A stretch of 11,559 bases of DNA, from assembly GCA_036939975.1 (NCBI GenBank), contig JALLPB010001040.1, positions 1-11,559 on the forward strand. The letters run 5' to 3'. Of this stretch, positions 1 through 9,820 are shown one piece after another. The translations under genes were made by a program, and so were the position numbers. Origin of the DNA: Cyclostephanos tholiformis. Lineage: Eukaryota > Bacillariophyta > Thalassiosirophyceae > Thalassiosirales > Thalassiosiraceae. The notes beneath the pieces were generated by a model that ran no database searches, had not been told where the DNA came from, and saw nothing but the letters and a program-made list of their open reading frames with translations. The stretch's first letter is position 1. Each line of letters starts with the position of its first letter.

Positions 1-163
1 AAACATGGCAGATCGGCAATATCATGGTGGCATCACAACCCACAAATCGGGGGGTGTGGATTGTGGTTCGCCTTTCTATGGTAGGAATACGTAGGTATCA
101 TACTGAGAAATTGGCGATGGCCTACTTGCTCTTGTTGCTGGCATTGGAGCCACCGGCACCGCC

Positions 164-2174
164 ATGGCTCAGTTTTTCCACCCCAGTGCAAAAATTAGGG
201 AGAAATGGCCACAGAACGAAAAGCGCCATCTCTTTGGCATGTTGGTAACAGGGCGAGGGCATCCGGAAGGTCCAGCACAAAAGCCAGATGTGCTCTCTCG
301 TGCACATCCCCAAGATTGACGACGGTGCAATCTTCCAAATTGTCAAGAAGAACTTCAAGGTACTCTCTGCTCCAGCATTTCTCTTCCAGAGCGAGGTGCC
401 TGCCATGCACGAGAATCCTTTGCCTGCACCAGTCATTCCGGGCGAGGCATTGAATCCTGATTGTATTGCTGACCGGGATGTCTTGGCAAATATCAAAGGA
501 TTTTTGACTTACCACAACGAGCTCCGTGGTAATGTCAATGAGCAGAGAAGGCAGGGGATAACCGTCAACGATGACAACATTCCATTGCCCAAGAACACCA
601 CCCCCACTGGACAAGTGTTGCCCAGCAAATCTACAAAATCAGGGACTTGGAAGATGCCAAAGGCTTGCTGCTGATGAAGCGATGGCTTTGCCTATCCCGA
701 AGGCAAGTTCATCAACAAGCATTGGGACATCATAGCCGACATGTCCAAGCTCAATCATTTCTGGTTGTGCTTCCCCAAGAAGTACATTGTTGAGATCATC
801 ATCCCCAACACGAACAAGATCTTATGAAGAAGATCAACCAGCAGGAGTTCTTTGTTTTCCTTGGCTGCATCTTCTTCATGTCATGCTTTGTTGGCATCAA
901 CAATCACGCCAACGGGTGGTCGATGGTGAAGATTGACATGATATCGGGCGCCCCATTTCATTTGAACTCATTCATCACAAGGAAACAATTTGACAAGATA
1001 ATGCCGGTATTAATATACACCGACAAGGAGGCGCCAACAATGTTTGTTGATTGTTTTCACAAGGTTCGACAAATGATTGATGCGTTCAACGATCACTATG
1101 CCACGGAATATTCTCCATTGTGGCCCAGCTGCATCAATGAGTCGATGAACATCTGGCTTAACAAGTTCTGCCCAGGGTTCATGTCCCTCCCCAGCAAGCC
1201 ACACCCATTTGGCAACGAGTACCACTCAATTACCAATGGCGACAAGGGAAGTTTGTGATGTGGTGCAATTGTCTCGTGGAGGGGAAGGACCATCCAAAGC
1301 TTCCAAATGGTCAGTGGGCTTTTCCAACAAAGTGGGAGCAGAGGATACAACAAGATGGTAGACCTCCTTTTGGATATGACAGAGCCGATTCATCAAATGG
1401 GGAAGGTGGTCACAGGTGATAGCAGATTTTGCGTGATGTTGGGGGTCATGGCACTTCATGCCCATGGAGTATTTGGCCAATTTCTCATCAAGAAACACCA
1501 GTACTGACCACGGCAGGTCCCCGGTGACCAGATCGATGAATACATGAAAGGTAAGGAGTAAGGTGCAGTTGAGTCATTTCTTCAGGATTTAGGTGGGGTG
1601 CCTTTTTATATTCATTGTTGCAGGGACGCTGATTACATCACCAAGATAATGTTGACAAATGGGACTCTCGATGAGGTGGAAGGTCACTCGACCTGGCAGT
1701 GCATTGACAACAAGGGGAAGCACTGGGTTGACGATGTGAACAATCGTTGCCATGATCCGATTGGGTTGGAGACCACATGGAAAACTAAGTGGTGGCCCAA
1801 TCGTCAAATTACTTTCTTGATGTTGATCACAGAGGTGAATGCTGGGCAAGCTCGTGCATGTGCAAGGGACAAGAAACCGGATCCGACATTGAGTTTTTGA
1901 TGGAAATAGGCAATGCAAATGATGATGAACAAAATACAGGATAATGAGGTCATTGTGGCATCTCCACCATGCCGTCCAAGCAGGAGAACCCCTGAACATG
2001 TGCTGACAAAGCATAAAAAAAGGAGGGAAAATGGAACCCGTACATGCGCCGATTCAACCAGACCAAGACGTTGTATGTCGTCTGCCCGTGCTTCGATTGC
2101 AGTAAAACTGTGACCCTGGACGAGATCTCTTCGGGGTTTGCTTTGGAAAGCATTTGCAGGACCATGAGGGTTGA
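164..2174 (+). pseudogene. Decayed piggyBac-like transposase (DDE_Tnp_1_7 type)
   Basis: Relic of a cut-and-paste transposase, readable as one protein only by changing frame about six times. Pieces in order: an N-terminal part (164-250, then 249-671); a segment with PNTNKIL then MKKINQQEFFVFLGC (681-1245); LVEGKDHPKLPNGQWAF (1246-1330); GYNKMVDLLLDMTEPIH and VVTGDSRFCV (about 1333-1557); DADYITKIM to KWWPNRQITF and AEVNA-like sequence (1624-2035); then YMRRFNQTKT and a Cys-rich end, CDPGRDLFGVCFGKH, stopping at TGA 2172-2174. In-frame stops lie at 672-677 (two TGA), 1505-1507, 1898-1900 and 1907-1909. The segment around 1130-1200 (ESMN, KPHPFGNEYH) is the usual first-catalytic-Asp region of piggyBac transposases, but the Asp expected before Glu reads Asn (AAT, 1136-1138). 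The GDS aspartate near 1420 is kept. Family placement is from remembered motifs. No terminal inverted repeats were identified, and the left limit of the element is not known. Confidence 0.82.
1558..1623 (+). other. Relic intron inside the piggyBac-like transposase
   Basis: A 66-nt stretch begins GTAAGG and ends in a T-rich tract followed by TTGCAG. Removing it joins the frame of DQIDEYMKGKE directly to DADYITKIM without a frame change, whereas reading through gives stops. A tandem GTAAGG at 1551 is an alternative donor but breaks the frame. This suggests the transposase once carried a spliceosomal intron. Confidence 0.6.
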
Positions 2175-2943
2175 AATAGCGAAGGTATTACTTATTAGTA
2201 GCAATTTTTGGCGTTTTTCGAGGTCCAGATTTGTATCTATGGCTATACCCCATTGTTCTTGACCGGGATTTTGCACCGTAGTTGAGTGCTCCACCACCTT
2301 GGGCAACTCTTTTCACTGAAGGGTCAATGGCGAAAGTGATGGGAAGGTCTTTATCTAGCCCTTACAAAGTAACTATTAATTAATTGTTTTGGCATGTTGA
2401 ATATCCAAATATCTTTTGAATGACCCAGCCCACAACAACATACCAAATATTATATCGGCAAAATCGTCTTTGAAAGAGGAAGAGGATGGTGTCAATAGGA
2501 AATGTGGTAAATGTAGGAATAAGTAACAATCGGAGATTGCGCACCTCGCTACGTACGCCTTTCTCGCAATTATGCTACGACTGCGTGAGACCAGAGCAGC
2601 GTGTTCTACGGTACTACTATGATTCTATTTTGAGATACAACGCGCCAAAAAAAAACCGTTGATTGTTTGTGTATGGTCAAGTATTTGTGTTGTTTTCGCA
2701 ACTACTACCTATACCTAACTCTATATTAACAAGCAACGGCCCAGATGTCTCCTCTTGATAATAAGGAATCAGTACAATATCCATTCTTCTACGTCTCGTA
2801 GAGAGGAACAACAAAAATCGTATCGAATGGTAGTATCTTGGTGTAGTAAACCAAAACCACCGGGGAGGGAGGAAGAGAGGAATATTATTGGACGGGATAA
2901 CATAAAACACCTATATAATTGATTAACTAGGTATTATTTTTTA
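2175..2943. other. Non-coding stretch between transposon relic and TBC gene
   Basis: No credible reading frame, tRNA or other RNA was recognised. The left part (to about 2380) may still be 3' sequence of the transposon; TTAA occurs twice in tandem at 2376-2383, which is piggyBac's target motif, but no inverted terminal repeat is visible beside it. The right part is A/T-richer and includes a TATATAA at 2912-2918, about 30 nt before the TBC start codon, which could be a core promoter element. Confidence 0.5.
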
Positions 2944-5900
2944 ATGGAAAGGACAATAATAATGGACGACGATAAAGTTCAAACCAAGACGAACGATATC
3001 GAGGAATGCCTCCTGGGCATCGTCGATATCATCGATGATGTCGACATGTACGGTAATAACGATGACGATGGCCGTCGTCCTCGTCGTCGTCGTCATGCCA
3101 ACTACGACGACGACGTCGATGACGCGTTCGTCGACATGTGGCGACTGCGCTACCTCGCGATGACGAACGGAGGATTATCGACCGCATCGCCTCCATCGTC
3201 GTCGTGCCATGGTCGGAATGGTCGTCGAATTCGACGTCGTCATCATCGCGCGTCGGCCTGGATCAGGCTCTCCGGCGCCGATAACGATCTGTTCGACGGG
3301 GGGCGAAACATTCGTGGGGGGGGGGACGGGGGGAACGCCGGCGATATCATAGAGGATGACGAGGATGACGATGACACGTACGATGACGATGACGACGACG
3401 GTGAAGGAGGTGGCGTCGTACATAACGTCGACATACGACGGTCATTGGATGGTATCATGTCGCGTAGCACGTACGACGTGAGGGGGGAATGCCGTCGATT
3501 GCGAATGCGATCGTCGTCGTCGTCGTCGTCGTCGTCTTCTCCTTCTTCCCGCGGCCATCGCCATCGCGACGAACGGTACGGATCGACCATCGTCGTCGTC
3601 GATGGGAGGAGGTCGTCATCGTTCGAGGCTAGGGAGACGACGGACGACGACCATAAGTCGAATCGTACGTCCGCGTCCACCGCCAACGGGAGCGTCGATG
3701 ATTCGTGGGTGGGGGGGGAAAAACCGTCATGGTCGTCGTCGTCGTCGTCCACGACGTGTCCATCCCTCGCGATCGAGACGACGATGACCCATCCCCCCCC
3801 CGATGACGAAACGTTGATATCGCCGACGTCGGTCGTGGTTTTCGATCGCGATTGCCGTCCCGCACGAACGTCCATCGCATCGGCCGAATGCGATGGGGGG
3901 GGTATCGACGACGACGGTCGATCCGGGGGGGACGTCGGGGGGGATGGGAGGAGGGGAAAAGACCTCGACGGCGGGGGCGGTACGATCGAGGGGGAGGAAA
4001 GGGGTAGGGAGAGGGCGCTTCTCGTTCACATCGCCGCGTCCGCAGTACACGCCCTCCTCCATCGTCGTCGTTTTCGTCGTCGTCGTCGAGAGAGGAGGAT
4101 GAAGAGTCGATCTCGAGGCGGATCGTCGTCGTCATCAATGTCGTCGTCATTGGCGTACACCGACGACGTCGTCCAAGTCGCGGGAACGATTGACGACGAA
4201 CGTCGTCGTTGGCTTCTGCCGTGTCACCCGAACGTCACGGACCTAATAGCGGTATTGCTTGTGCAATCGGGATCGCCGAGTCTATCGTCGATGATACTAT
4301 CGAGATTGTTGGAGACGATCGACATTTATCACCCCGTCTTTACCAATCGTCGTTCGGACAAATATGTCGTCTTCGGTGCTCGTGAATGTCATGGTCGAGA
4401 TGATGATGGCAACGCCTCGATCGACGGAAACGATAATGACATCGACGACGACGACGACAATGATGATGATGACAACGATGGATTCGTGAGCTGCATCGAG
4501 GACGAAGTGGAGGACGACGGTCGCTCGGATGCATCATCGGGTGGAAAGGACGACGATAGAAGCGAAATAATGTGGTCCGCCCTAACCGCGGAGTGCTACC
4601 TCCCCATGTTGCGCTTGCTCGACGGGGAGGTACATGCGTCCCTCCTACGTCGAATGGCGGAGTGGGGGGTCGATGGTGGGGAAATTCATTCCCGTTATCA
4701 CTTTTCCCCCTCCTTCTCCTCCCATCTCGGTAGGACGATACACGGATGGACGTCGTCGTGGTTCTGCTCCGTGGATTCGATGCCGATGTCGGTAGCTGCC
4801 AGGGTCGTGGATTTCCTAATGGCGAGTCACCCCGCCATGCCGATGTGAGTTAATGCTTCAATGCGGAGAAATGGCCCCTCCCCCCCTTTTCTCGCCCCCC
4901 CCCCCTCCGATCGCTCGCATCAAATTTCGCGATAACCCGCCGTTTCATCCCCCTCAACCTCCACTCATCCGTTTTCCATCCCCCCGCCGTCGTCGTCCCT
5001 AAATAAGCTACCTGTCGATGGCGATCCTTTGTCATCCCGTCCAACGCGTCAAATTCGTCCTCCCTCCACAAGCGGCGTTGCATCATCATCCCTCCCCGGT
5101 CGCAATCGATGATATATTCAAGAATCTCGCGCGTGACGTCTCGTCGTGGAAATATTCCCGGGGCATCGCCGACGGCGGCGGTCAACGCGCCGATCGATTC
5201 GACGACGATGACGATGATTTCGATGTATGTAACGCACTGGAAAACCAACGCGATCGCCACGAACTCCTCGTCGCCAATTTCGTGGAGGAGGCGATATCCA
5301 TCGCCATCTCGTTCATGTGAGTCGTGATGTATTCTCACATTGCTCATCCTTCGAAGATCGCCCTCGCCCCCCCCCCCCCCCACCCACCATCCGTTCCGTC
5401 TTATTCGTACACGCCGATCCCCCGCCCTTCTATTCGCGGATCCATGCAGAAAACGAATTCCTCCGCGAGAACTTCATCGGGTTGGCGTCCTCCTACCACG
5501 TCTCGGTCACGAGGAGTACGGGCGATTCGAGTCGCGTATTACGCCCTGGACGAGGCGTTCGACGGCCCCCACCGATCATGCCATGATCCGTAGATTATAC
5601 GACAATGGGACTCTCGATCCCATCGGCCGGCGCGATCGCCGGAGAACGGTCGCGGAAAAATACCGGATCGCTTTGGACGCCGCGGGCCTATCGATGGGAT
5701 GCCCCGTTGTCATGCCAAATTCCCGTACCCTCTCTGGTTCGTCGTCGAGAGGTAGTAGGAACGTGATAAGCGCGATCATCCTCGGAATAGCCCTGTGCGT
5801 GATATCACAGCGTCAGTCGATGCAGTATCCAATCAAAGTCAGGGAACTCGATTTGCTTACGAATGTCGGAAACCATCAGAATCTTGTCCCAATTACAAAT

Positions 5901-6380
5901 TATTTTCACGTACTTCCTCGTCCCCCGCCTGCCAACGATGTAAGCTCCTCGACGCCACCATCGATCGATGACTCCTCCGCTGATAAAATGACATCGCTTC
6001 GCGTGGGGGCGGCCACTGATGCGTTGGTCAAAACTTGGCAAACGATAATCGAACGGCCGCATCGCCTTGGGGGCGACGGAGAGCGTCGAATTTCTAAAGC
6101 ACGCTACGATGAATCGATGGGCGGTATGTTTCACTTTTCCGGTTCGGGCGAAGTCGGCAATGTGTCCCGTAGAAGCGACGATCGCCTCCTTATTTTGGGG
6201 CAACAAAATGAGGAGAAAGAGATGACGCATCATTCAGTCCGTATCCATCGAAAACTCGGGAAGTGCATGGCCAGTAGTTCGAGGCTGATCTTGGGGATGT
6301 GGAAGCAGGCGAATCAAGTGTTCGTAGGATTCAGGCGAGGGTATATTGCTCTTGTTGAAAATGATGACTTCTTTCTGTGA
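2944..6380 (+). CDS. TBC1D20-like: TBC1D20/Gyp8-like TBC-domain protein, ER-anchored Rab GAP homologue (3 exons)
   Basis: Exons 2944-4844, 5008-5316 and 5450-6380 give 1046 residues; both introns split an AT-x isoleucine codon (phase 2). An in-frame stop at 2920 makes ATG 2944 the first possible start. TBC1D20/Gyp8 proteins stimulate GTP hydrolysis by Rab1-type GTPases and sit in the ER by a C-terminal membrane helix. The TBC order is visible: LAMTNGGL (71-78), AWIRLSG (105-111), arginine-finger-like VDIRRS (162-167), helix ALLVHIAASAVHALL (358-372), DLIAVLLV (433-440), YLPMLRLLD (552-560), WFCSV to DFLMASHPAMPIYLSMAIL (606-641), and IKRIPPREL (737-745). A hydrophobic helix at 841-857 matches the family's anchor. 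The YxQG position reads HPN (428-430), so the glutamine finger is absent. Large Ser/Asp/Gly/Arg inserts separate the arginine motif from residue 433, and a second acidic insert (about 480-540) follows. A 190-residue tail after the anchor is unusual. TBC membership is firm; the subfamily is inferred from HPxMPIY, the PP motif and the anchor. Confidence 0.8.
4845..5007 (+). other. Intron 1 of the TBC gene
   Basis: 163 nt, GTGAGT donor, AAATAAG acceptor. It contains C-rich runs, including 11 C at 4895-4905. Splicing turns the apparent MPM-stop end of exon 1 into MPIYLSMAIL, the conserved TBC continuation, which is the main support for both borders. The acceptor is not pyrimidine-rich immediately upstream (AAATAAG). 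Confidence 0.75.
5317..5449 (+). other. Intron 2 of the TBC gene
   Basis: 133 nt, GTGAGT donor and ATGCAG acceptor, with a run of 15 C at 5367-5381. Splicing joins EEAISIAISF to IKRIPPREL, which resembles the helix and PP motif near the end of the TBC1D20 domain, and keeps a frame open to 6380. A second frame (ENEFLRENF) after the same acceptor looks plausible by codon use but does not match the phase. Confidence 0.7.
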
Positions 6381-6715
6381 CGTCGTTGCAACATTACATT
6401 GCTCCTGGATGAGGATCGACCTGATTGTTTTTAGGCTTTAATATGTATCTGAACTGGTGGAATTTTGCATGGAGACTATTTGTTATCCGGTAAATGTTTA
6501 TGCGAACATGGTACCAGTACAATATCAAAGTAATTTAATTGACAAGTACTAGTTGCTGGTGTTGTCCATCAAGTTAGAGGACGACAGCGAGCATCTGTGG
6601 TCGTTGTCGTCTTTTCCTTCGTTCTGTGGTTCAAATTACACCCGAGTTGTTCTCATTCGGGCCACGCCAATCGCTCTTTTCGATCACTGGTCGAAAATGA
6701 TAGGCAACGATCGTC
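6381..6715. other. Convergent 3' intergenic region
   Basis: Spacer between the stop codon of the TBC gene (+) and the stop codon of the carotenoid isomerase-like gene (-). It is A/T-rich at 6420-6550 and presumably holds both 3' UTRs. No further gene or clear polyadenylation signal was recognised. Confidence 0.5.
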
Positions 6716-9145
6716 TTACAAGTCAATTCTTTGGGAAACATTCGGATCGGTCGCCGTGTAATCCACCGGGGACAATCCAGCACCCGGAACGAATTGATCC
6801 GTCCTTAGCTCGGGACTGGGCGTGAATCCCTGCACCAAAGGCTTGTACACCTGCCCCAATAGGCCGGCGTCCAAGAACTTGTACATCGGATCCTTCTTGC
6901 TGGTCTCGGATAGCAATTTCAGGTGATTGTCCACGTGAGTCATGGTATTCGCGGCGATGGCACCGCTCGCGGCGGCGCTGGGCGTTCCGATGCCCGGGAA
7001 GCACGAGTCGCCGCACCGTAGCAGCCCGTCGACGGGCGTCTTGAGATTGGGGAATGGAAACGGGAGGAAGTTGCCCAATATTCCCGACTGTGGAGCCGAC
7101 GATCCGGCCGCCCACGCCATCCCGTAGGTGCCTCGATCCCTCCTCAAGAACGCCTCGTGGGCCAAGGGCGAGCCTATGATGCTAAACTCGAGCCTGTCCC
7201 TAACATCGGGAATGCATCTCTCCACGGCACGGAAGAGGCATTCGACTCGCTCCTTCTTGTACGATTCGTACTCCTCGGATCCGGGCGTGAGCTTTTCCCA
7301 CGGCTCGTAAGGCTCCCCGCCAGAGGAGTAGACGTGAATAACGTGCTTCCCCGGGGGGCATAGGGTCTTGTCGAGTATGGATGGGATGAAGAAAGAGCAT
7401 AGATTCTGGGAATCCTGGAGGGAGCGATCCCAGTCCTTAGGGGGGGGGGAGGAAGTATGTCGTAACGCAAGATAGAGACGAAATCATTCGAGTGTGTAAG
7501 AGTGATCGCACAACGCGGCGTCGAAACCAATGAAGCGAAATGCAAACATTACGGCGTTGACGCTATCCAGCCCCCCCCCCCCCCTCCAACCCTCGCCTCG
7601 ATCGATGTTTTCCCTGAGCCCATGCCATCATCATCCCAGGGGTGCAAAACGGCTCACCTGTACGACCAAATGGGCGGGATCGTCGATGTGACTCAAATCC
7701 AAATCCGTGGCATCGATCGCGAGGAAGAGGTGCGATATCGCGCCGTGCCTCGGCAATTTTCCCAATTCGTTCCTCCACTTCGTCAATCCCCTCGGCTCCC
7801 CCTCGAACGCCGGCATTAGCTTCACGGTATCGAAGGGCGTCGCGTTCGATACCACCGCCTTCCTCGCCCTGACCACGTTGCCGTTCTTCAATCGAACGCC
7901 CACGGCGCGTCCGTTCTCGACGAGTATCTCCTCGACGTGGGCGTTGAGTTGTAACCTGCCGCCGAACTTCTCGAGTCCGCGTTGGAGCGTATTCCCGAGC
8001 TCGCACGTGCCGCCGATCGGGACCGAGAAGGCGGCCGTCTCCTCGAAGAATCGCTCGAGGATGTACAGCAGATGCGCGGTCATGGCGCCCCTGGCGGGGA
8101 AGCCGCAGAATATGCACATGGTATCGATGAAGTTGCGCAGGAATGGCACCGTGACGTACCGATCGACGGTCTTGGACAGATCGTCGAACGTCAACGACAG
8201 GTCGGCGAATACGTCCGGATGCGTCAGCACGAACGGGAGCGATCCCGCCGTCGTCGCCAGGAAACCCGGATCCTGACGCAAATTCAAGAGAGCCACGGCG
8301 GTGGTGCTGCCTCCCAACGTCCTCAATCGTTCCCTGAGGGCATCCCATTCCCCGATGGCCCTATTGCCCTCGACCTCGCCGCACTGATCCAAGAGCAACC
8401 TCTCGAAGCCCTCGCGAGAACCGATGGGAAAACGCCAGTATCCCGTGGGCGTCCAATATCCCAATCCCTTGTAGGTCTTCACCGGCATCGTCTCCTCCAG
8501 GACGTCGAATATCATGCGCAGGGGATTCAGGCTCGGTCGGTCCAATCCCTCGAATATCGACGGACCCACCTCGAAGCTGTATTTCCCCCCGTCGTGATAT
8601 CGACTGAAGGTGTGCGCGCTCCCGCCCACCTTGATGTGACTCTCGAGACATATGACCCTGCTCCCGTACTTGGCGCTAAGGGCCGCGCAGCTCAGACCTC
8701 CCATGCCGGACCCTATGACGACGATGTCGTACTCGCCGGACTCGCCGGAAAGTCCGTTCCCCGTCCCGGGATAGGTCGGCTTCTCGTACGTGGGTTCGAG
8801 GGACATGTCGTACGAGAACGTCATCACCCTATCCCGCGACGTGTTCTTGATCTGTTCCACGTTCCTGTTCTTCTCGATATCCTCGTCGTCCCTCGTAGTC
8901 GTCAACGTCGTCGTCGTCGTCGTCGTGTCCTCGACGACGACGGCGATCGGGGGGGGGGTGGCGACGGCATCGTCCTCGACGGTGGATCGAAGCATATGAC
9001 GAGGATGGCGCGATGATGACGACGACATGGCCGCGGGCGCGAACGATGCAGCGGGAGGGGGGGAGGCGGCGAATAACGCCACCGCTAGTGCCGCGGCGGC
9101 GCCCACCATGCCGATATTATGACGACGATGCCATCCGACGATCAT
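6716..9145 (-). CDS. CRTISO: Plastid-targeted carotenoid isomerase-like FAD oxidoreductase (CRTISO/CrtI family, 2 exons)
   Basis: Exon 1 is 9145-7658 and exon 2 is 7435-6716, a phase-0 join (HLVVQ to DWDRSL) giving 735 residues. CRTISO converts poly-cis lycopene precursors to the all-trans form in the plastid, using a reduced flavin. Residues 1-34 form a signal peptide (basic start, then an Ala/Leu core) ending at ASFAP, with Phe35 at +1: the diatom bipartite plastid import motif. A Ser/Thr-rich transit-like stretch follows. The FAD dinucleotide fold is IVVIGSGMGGLSCA (141-154) with the ribose-binding acid in CLES (E168). IKVGGSAHTF (171-180), DWDRSL (497-502), ERCIPDVRDR (568-577), LRRDRGTYGMA (593-603) and CGDSCFPGIGTPSAAASGAI (637-656) are typical of the family. 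ATG 9145 has AAAA before it; reading further upstream would need a GTG start. Algae carry several CRTISO paralogues, so the precise substrate is not certain. It is longer than the usual roughly 600 residues because of both ends. Confidence 0.92.
7436..7657 (-). other. Intron of the carotenoid isomerase-like gene
   Basis: 222 nt, read on the minus strand: GTGAGC donor after CAG and CTAAG acceptor preceded by a C run. On the + strand it appears as 14 C at 7571-7584 and 10 G at 7440-7449. Without splicing, the frame runs into a stop (TCA/TGA on opposite strands) eight codons later and the conserved DWDRSL block would be lost. Confidence 0.88.
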
Positions 9146-9820
9146 TTTTTGCTTGCTTGCTGTTTTATATAATATATTTATCGATGATGATTGCACTTCG
9201 TGTAGTACCGGAGAGAGATAGGCGGCGCATATAGTAGAGGACTTGTGCTCCTACTTTTTGTTCTGTCACCCGGCGGGCGGTATACCACCTCCTTGCAGCA
9301 CCTACACACAAAAAATAATGATTAAAAAAGAAATAAAAACGACGCAAGAATTAGGCGGCGGCTTCCTGATTCGAGGGACGCAACCGTGTTGTAGATGATG
9401 TTGAGGTGTTGGATTCCGATGTACAAGACAAATACACGTGGAAGGATCGCGCTGACACACACACACACACACAGAAAAATAATAATATAAAAATGTGTAT
9501 CTTGAAGTTGCGCGGAATATTGATAGAATGTAGAGTAGTAGGTAAAGTACCTAACGCTACATAGGATCAAATGTATGTGGTACGTATCTCTACTGCTCAT
9601 TGAATTATGTTTTGTTATTTTGTGAGGTGTTTTTTTTTGTGTGTATGGTAGCTACATACCGGTGTTCCGGGAGAGAGATTTTGTGAGCGTCGATCCACAA
9701 TATTATTATTATCACACATCGTCGTATCAACACAAGGCAACGTCCCCCATACCTTCACTCTCTCGATAGAAGGACGATCACTACATAAATAAAAACATTT
9801 TTTCATATATATATATAACC
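9146..9820. promoter_or_regulatory. Divergent intergenic region (shared promoter region, inferred)
   Basis: Separates the start codons of the isomerase-like gene (-) and the small helical-protein gene (+), so both promoters should lie here. On the minus strand a TATATAAAACA motif (9171-9161) is about 16 nt before the isomerase ATG, too near for a classical TATA box unless the 5' UTR is absent. An AC microsatellite is at 9455-9473 and an AT repeat at 9805-9817, right before the + gene. No convincing ORF or RNA gene was seen. Confidence 0.4.
9455..9473. repeat. (AC)n microsatellite
   Basis: Nine AC units plus A, followed by an A-rich tract. It lies in the divergent intergenic region. Confidence 0.95.

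Noticed and set aside
2376..2383. Tandem TTAA as the right-end target site of the piggyBac element
   Set aside because: No terminal inverted repeat is visible next to it and the left end is not in the window. TTAA is common in A/T-rich DNA.
2500..2620. Possible tRNA or small RNA in the spacer before the TBC gene
   Set aside because: No cloverleaf, T-arm consensus or Pol III box pair could be found by eye.
3243..4150. Long antisense open frames opposite TBC exon 1 (210 and 173 codons)
   Set aside because: They arise from the gac/gtc repeat, have only low-complexity content and no recognisable domain; the + strand has clear TBC motifs.
4850..5383. A 177-codon minus-strand frame across the TBC introns and exon 2
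   Set aside because: Its hydrophobic stretch is the reverse complement of an Asp-rich exon. The + strand exon 2 fits the TBC fold and splices in phase on both sides.
5317..5586. Alternative frame after TBC intron 2 (ENEFLRENF...)
   Set aside because: Good codon use locally, but it does not fit the phase of exon 2 and ends soon. The chosen frame gives the PP motif, the anchor helix and a long open frame.
1655..5618. Shared 15-mer AATGGGACTCTCGAT in the transposase relic (near 1657) and TBC exon 3 (near 5604)
   Set aside because: The match does not extend on either side and both copies fit their own coding context, so it is probably chance.
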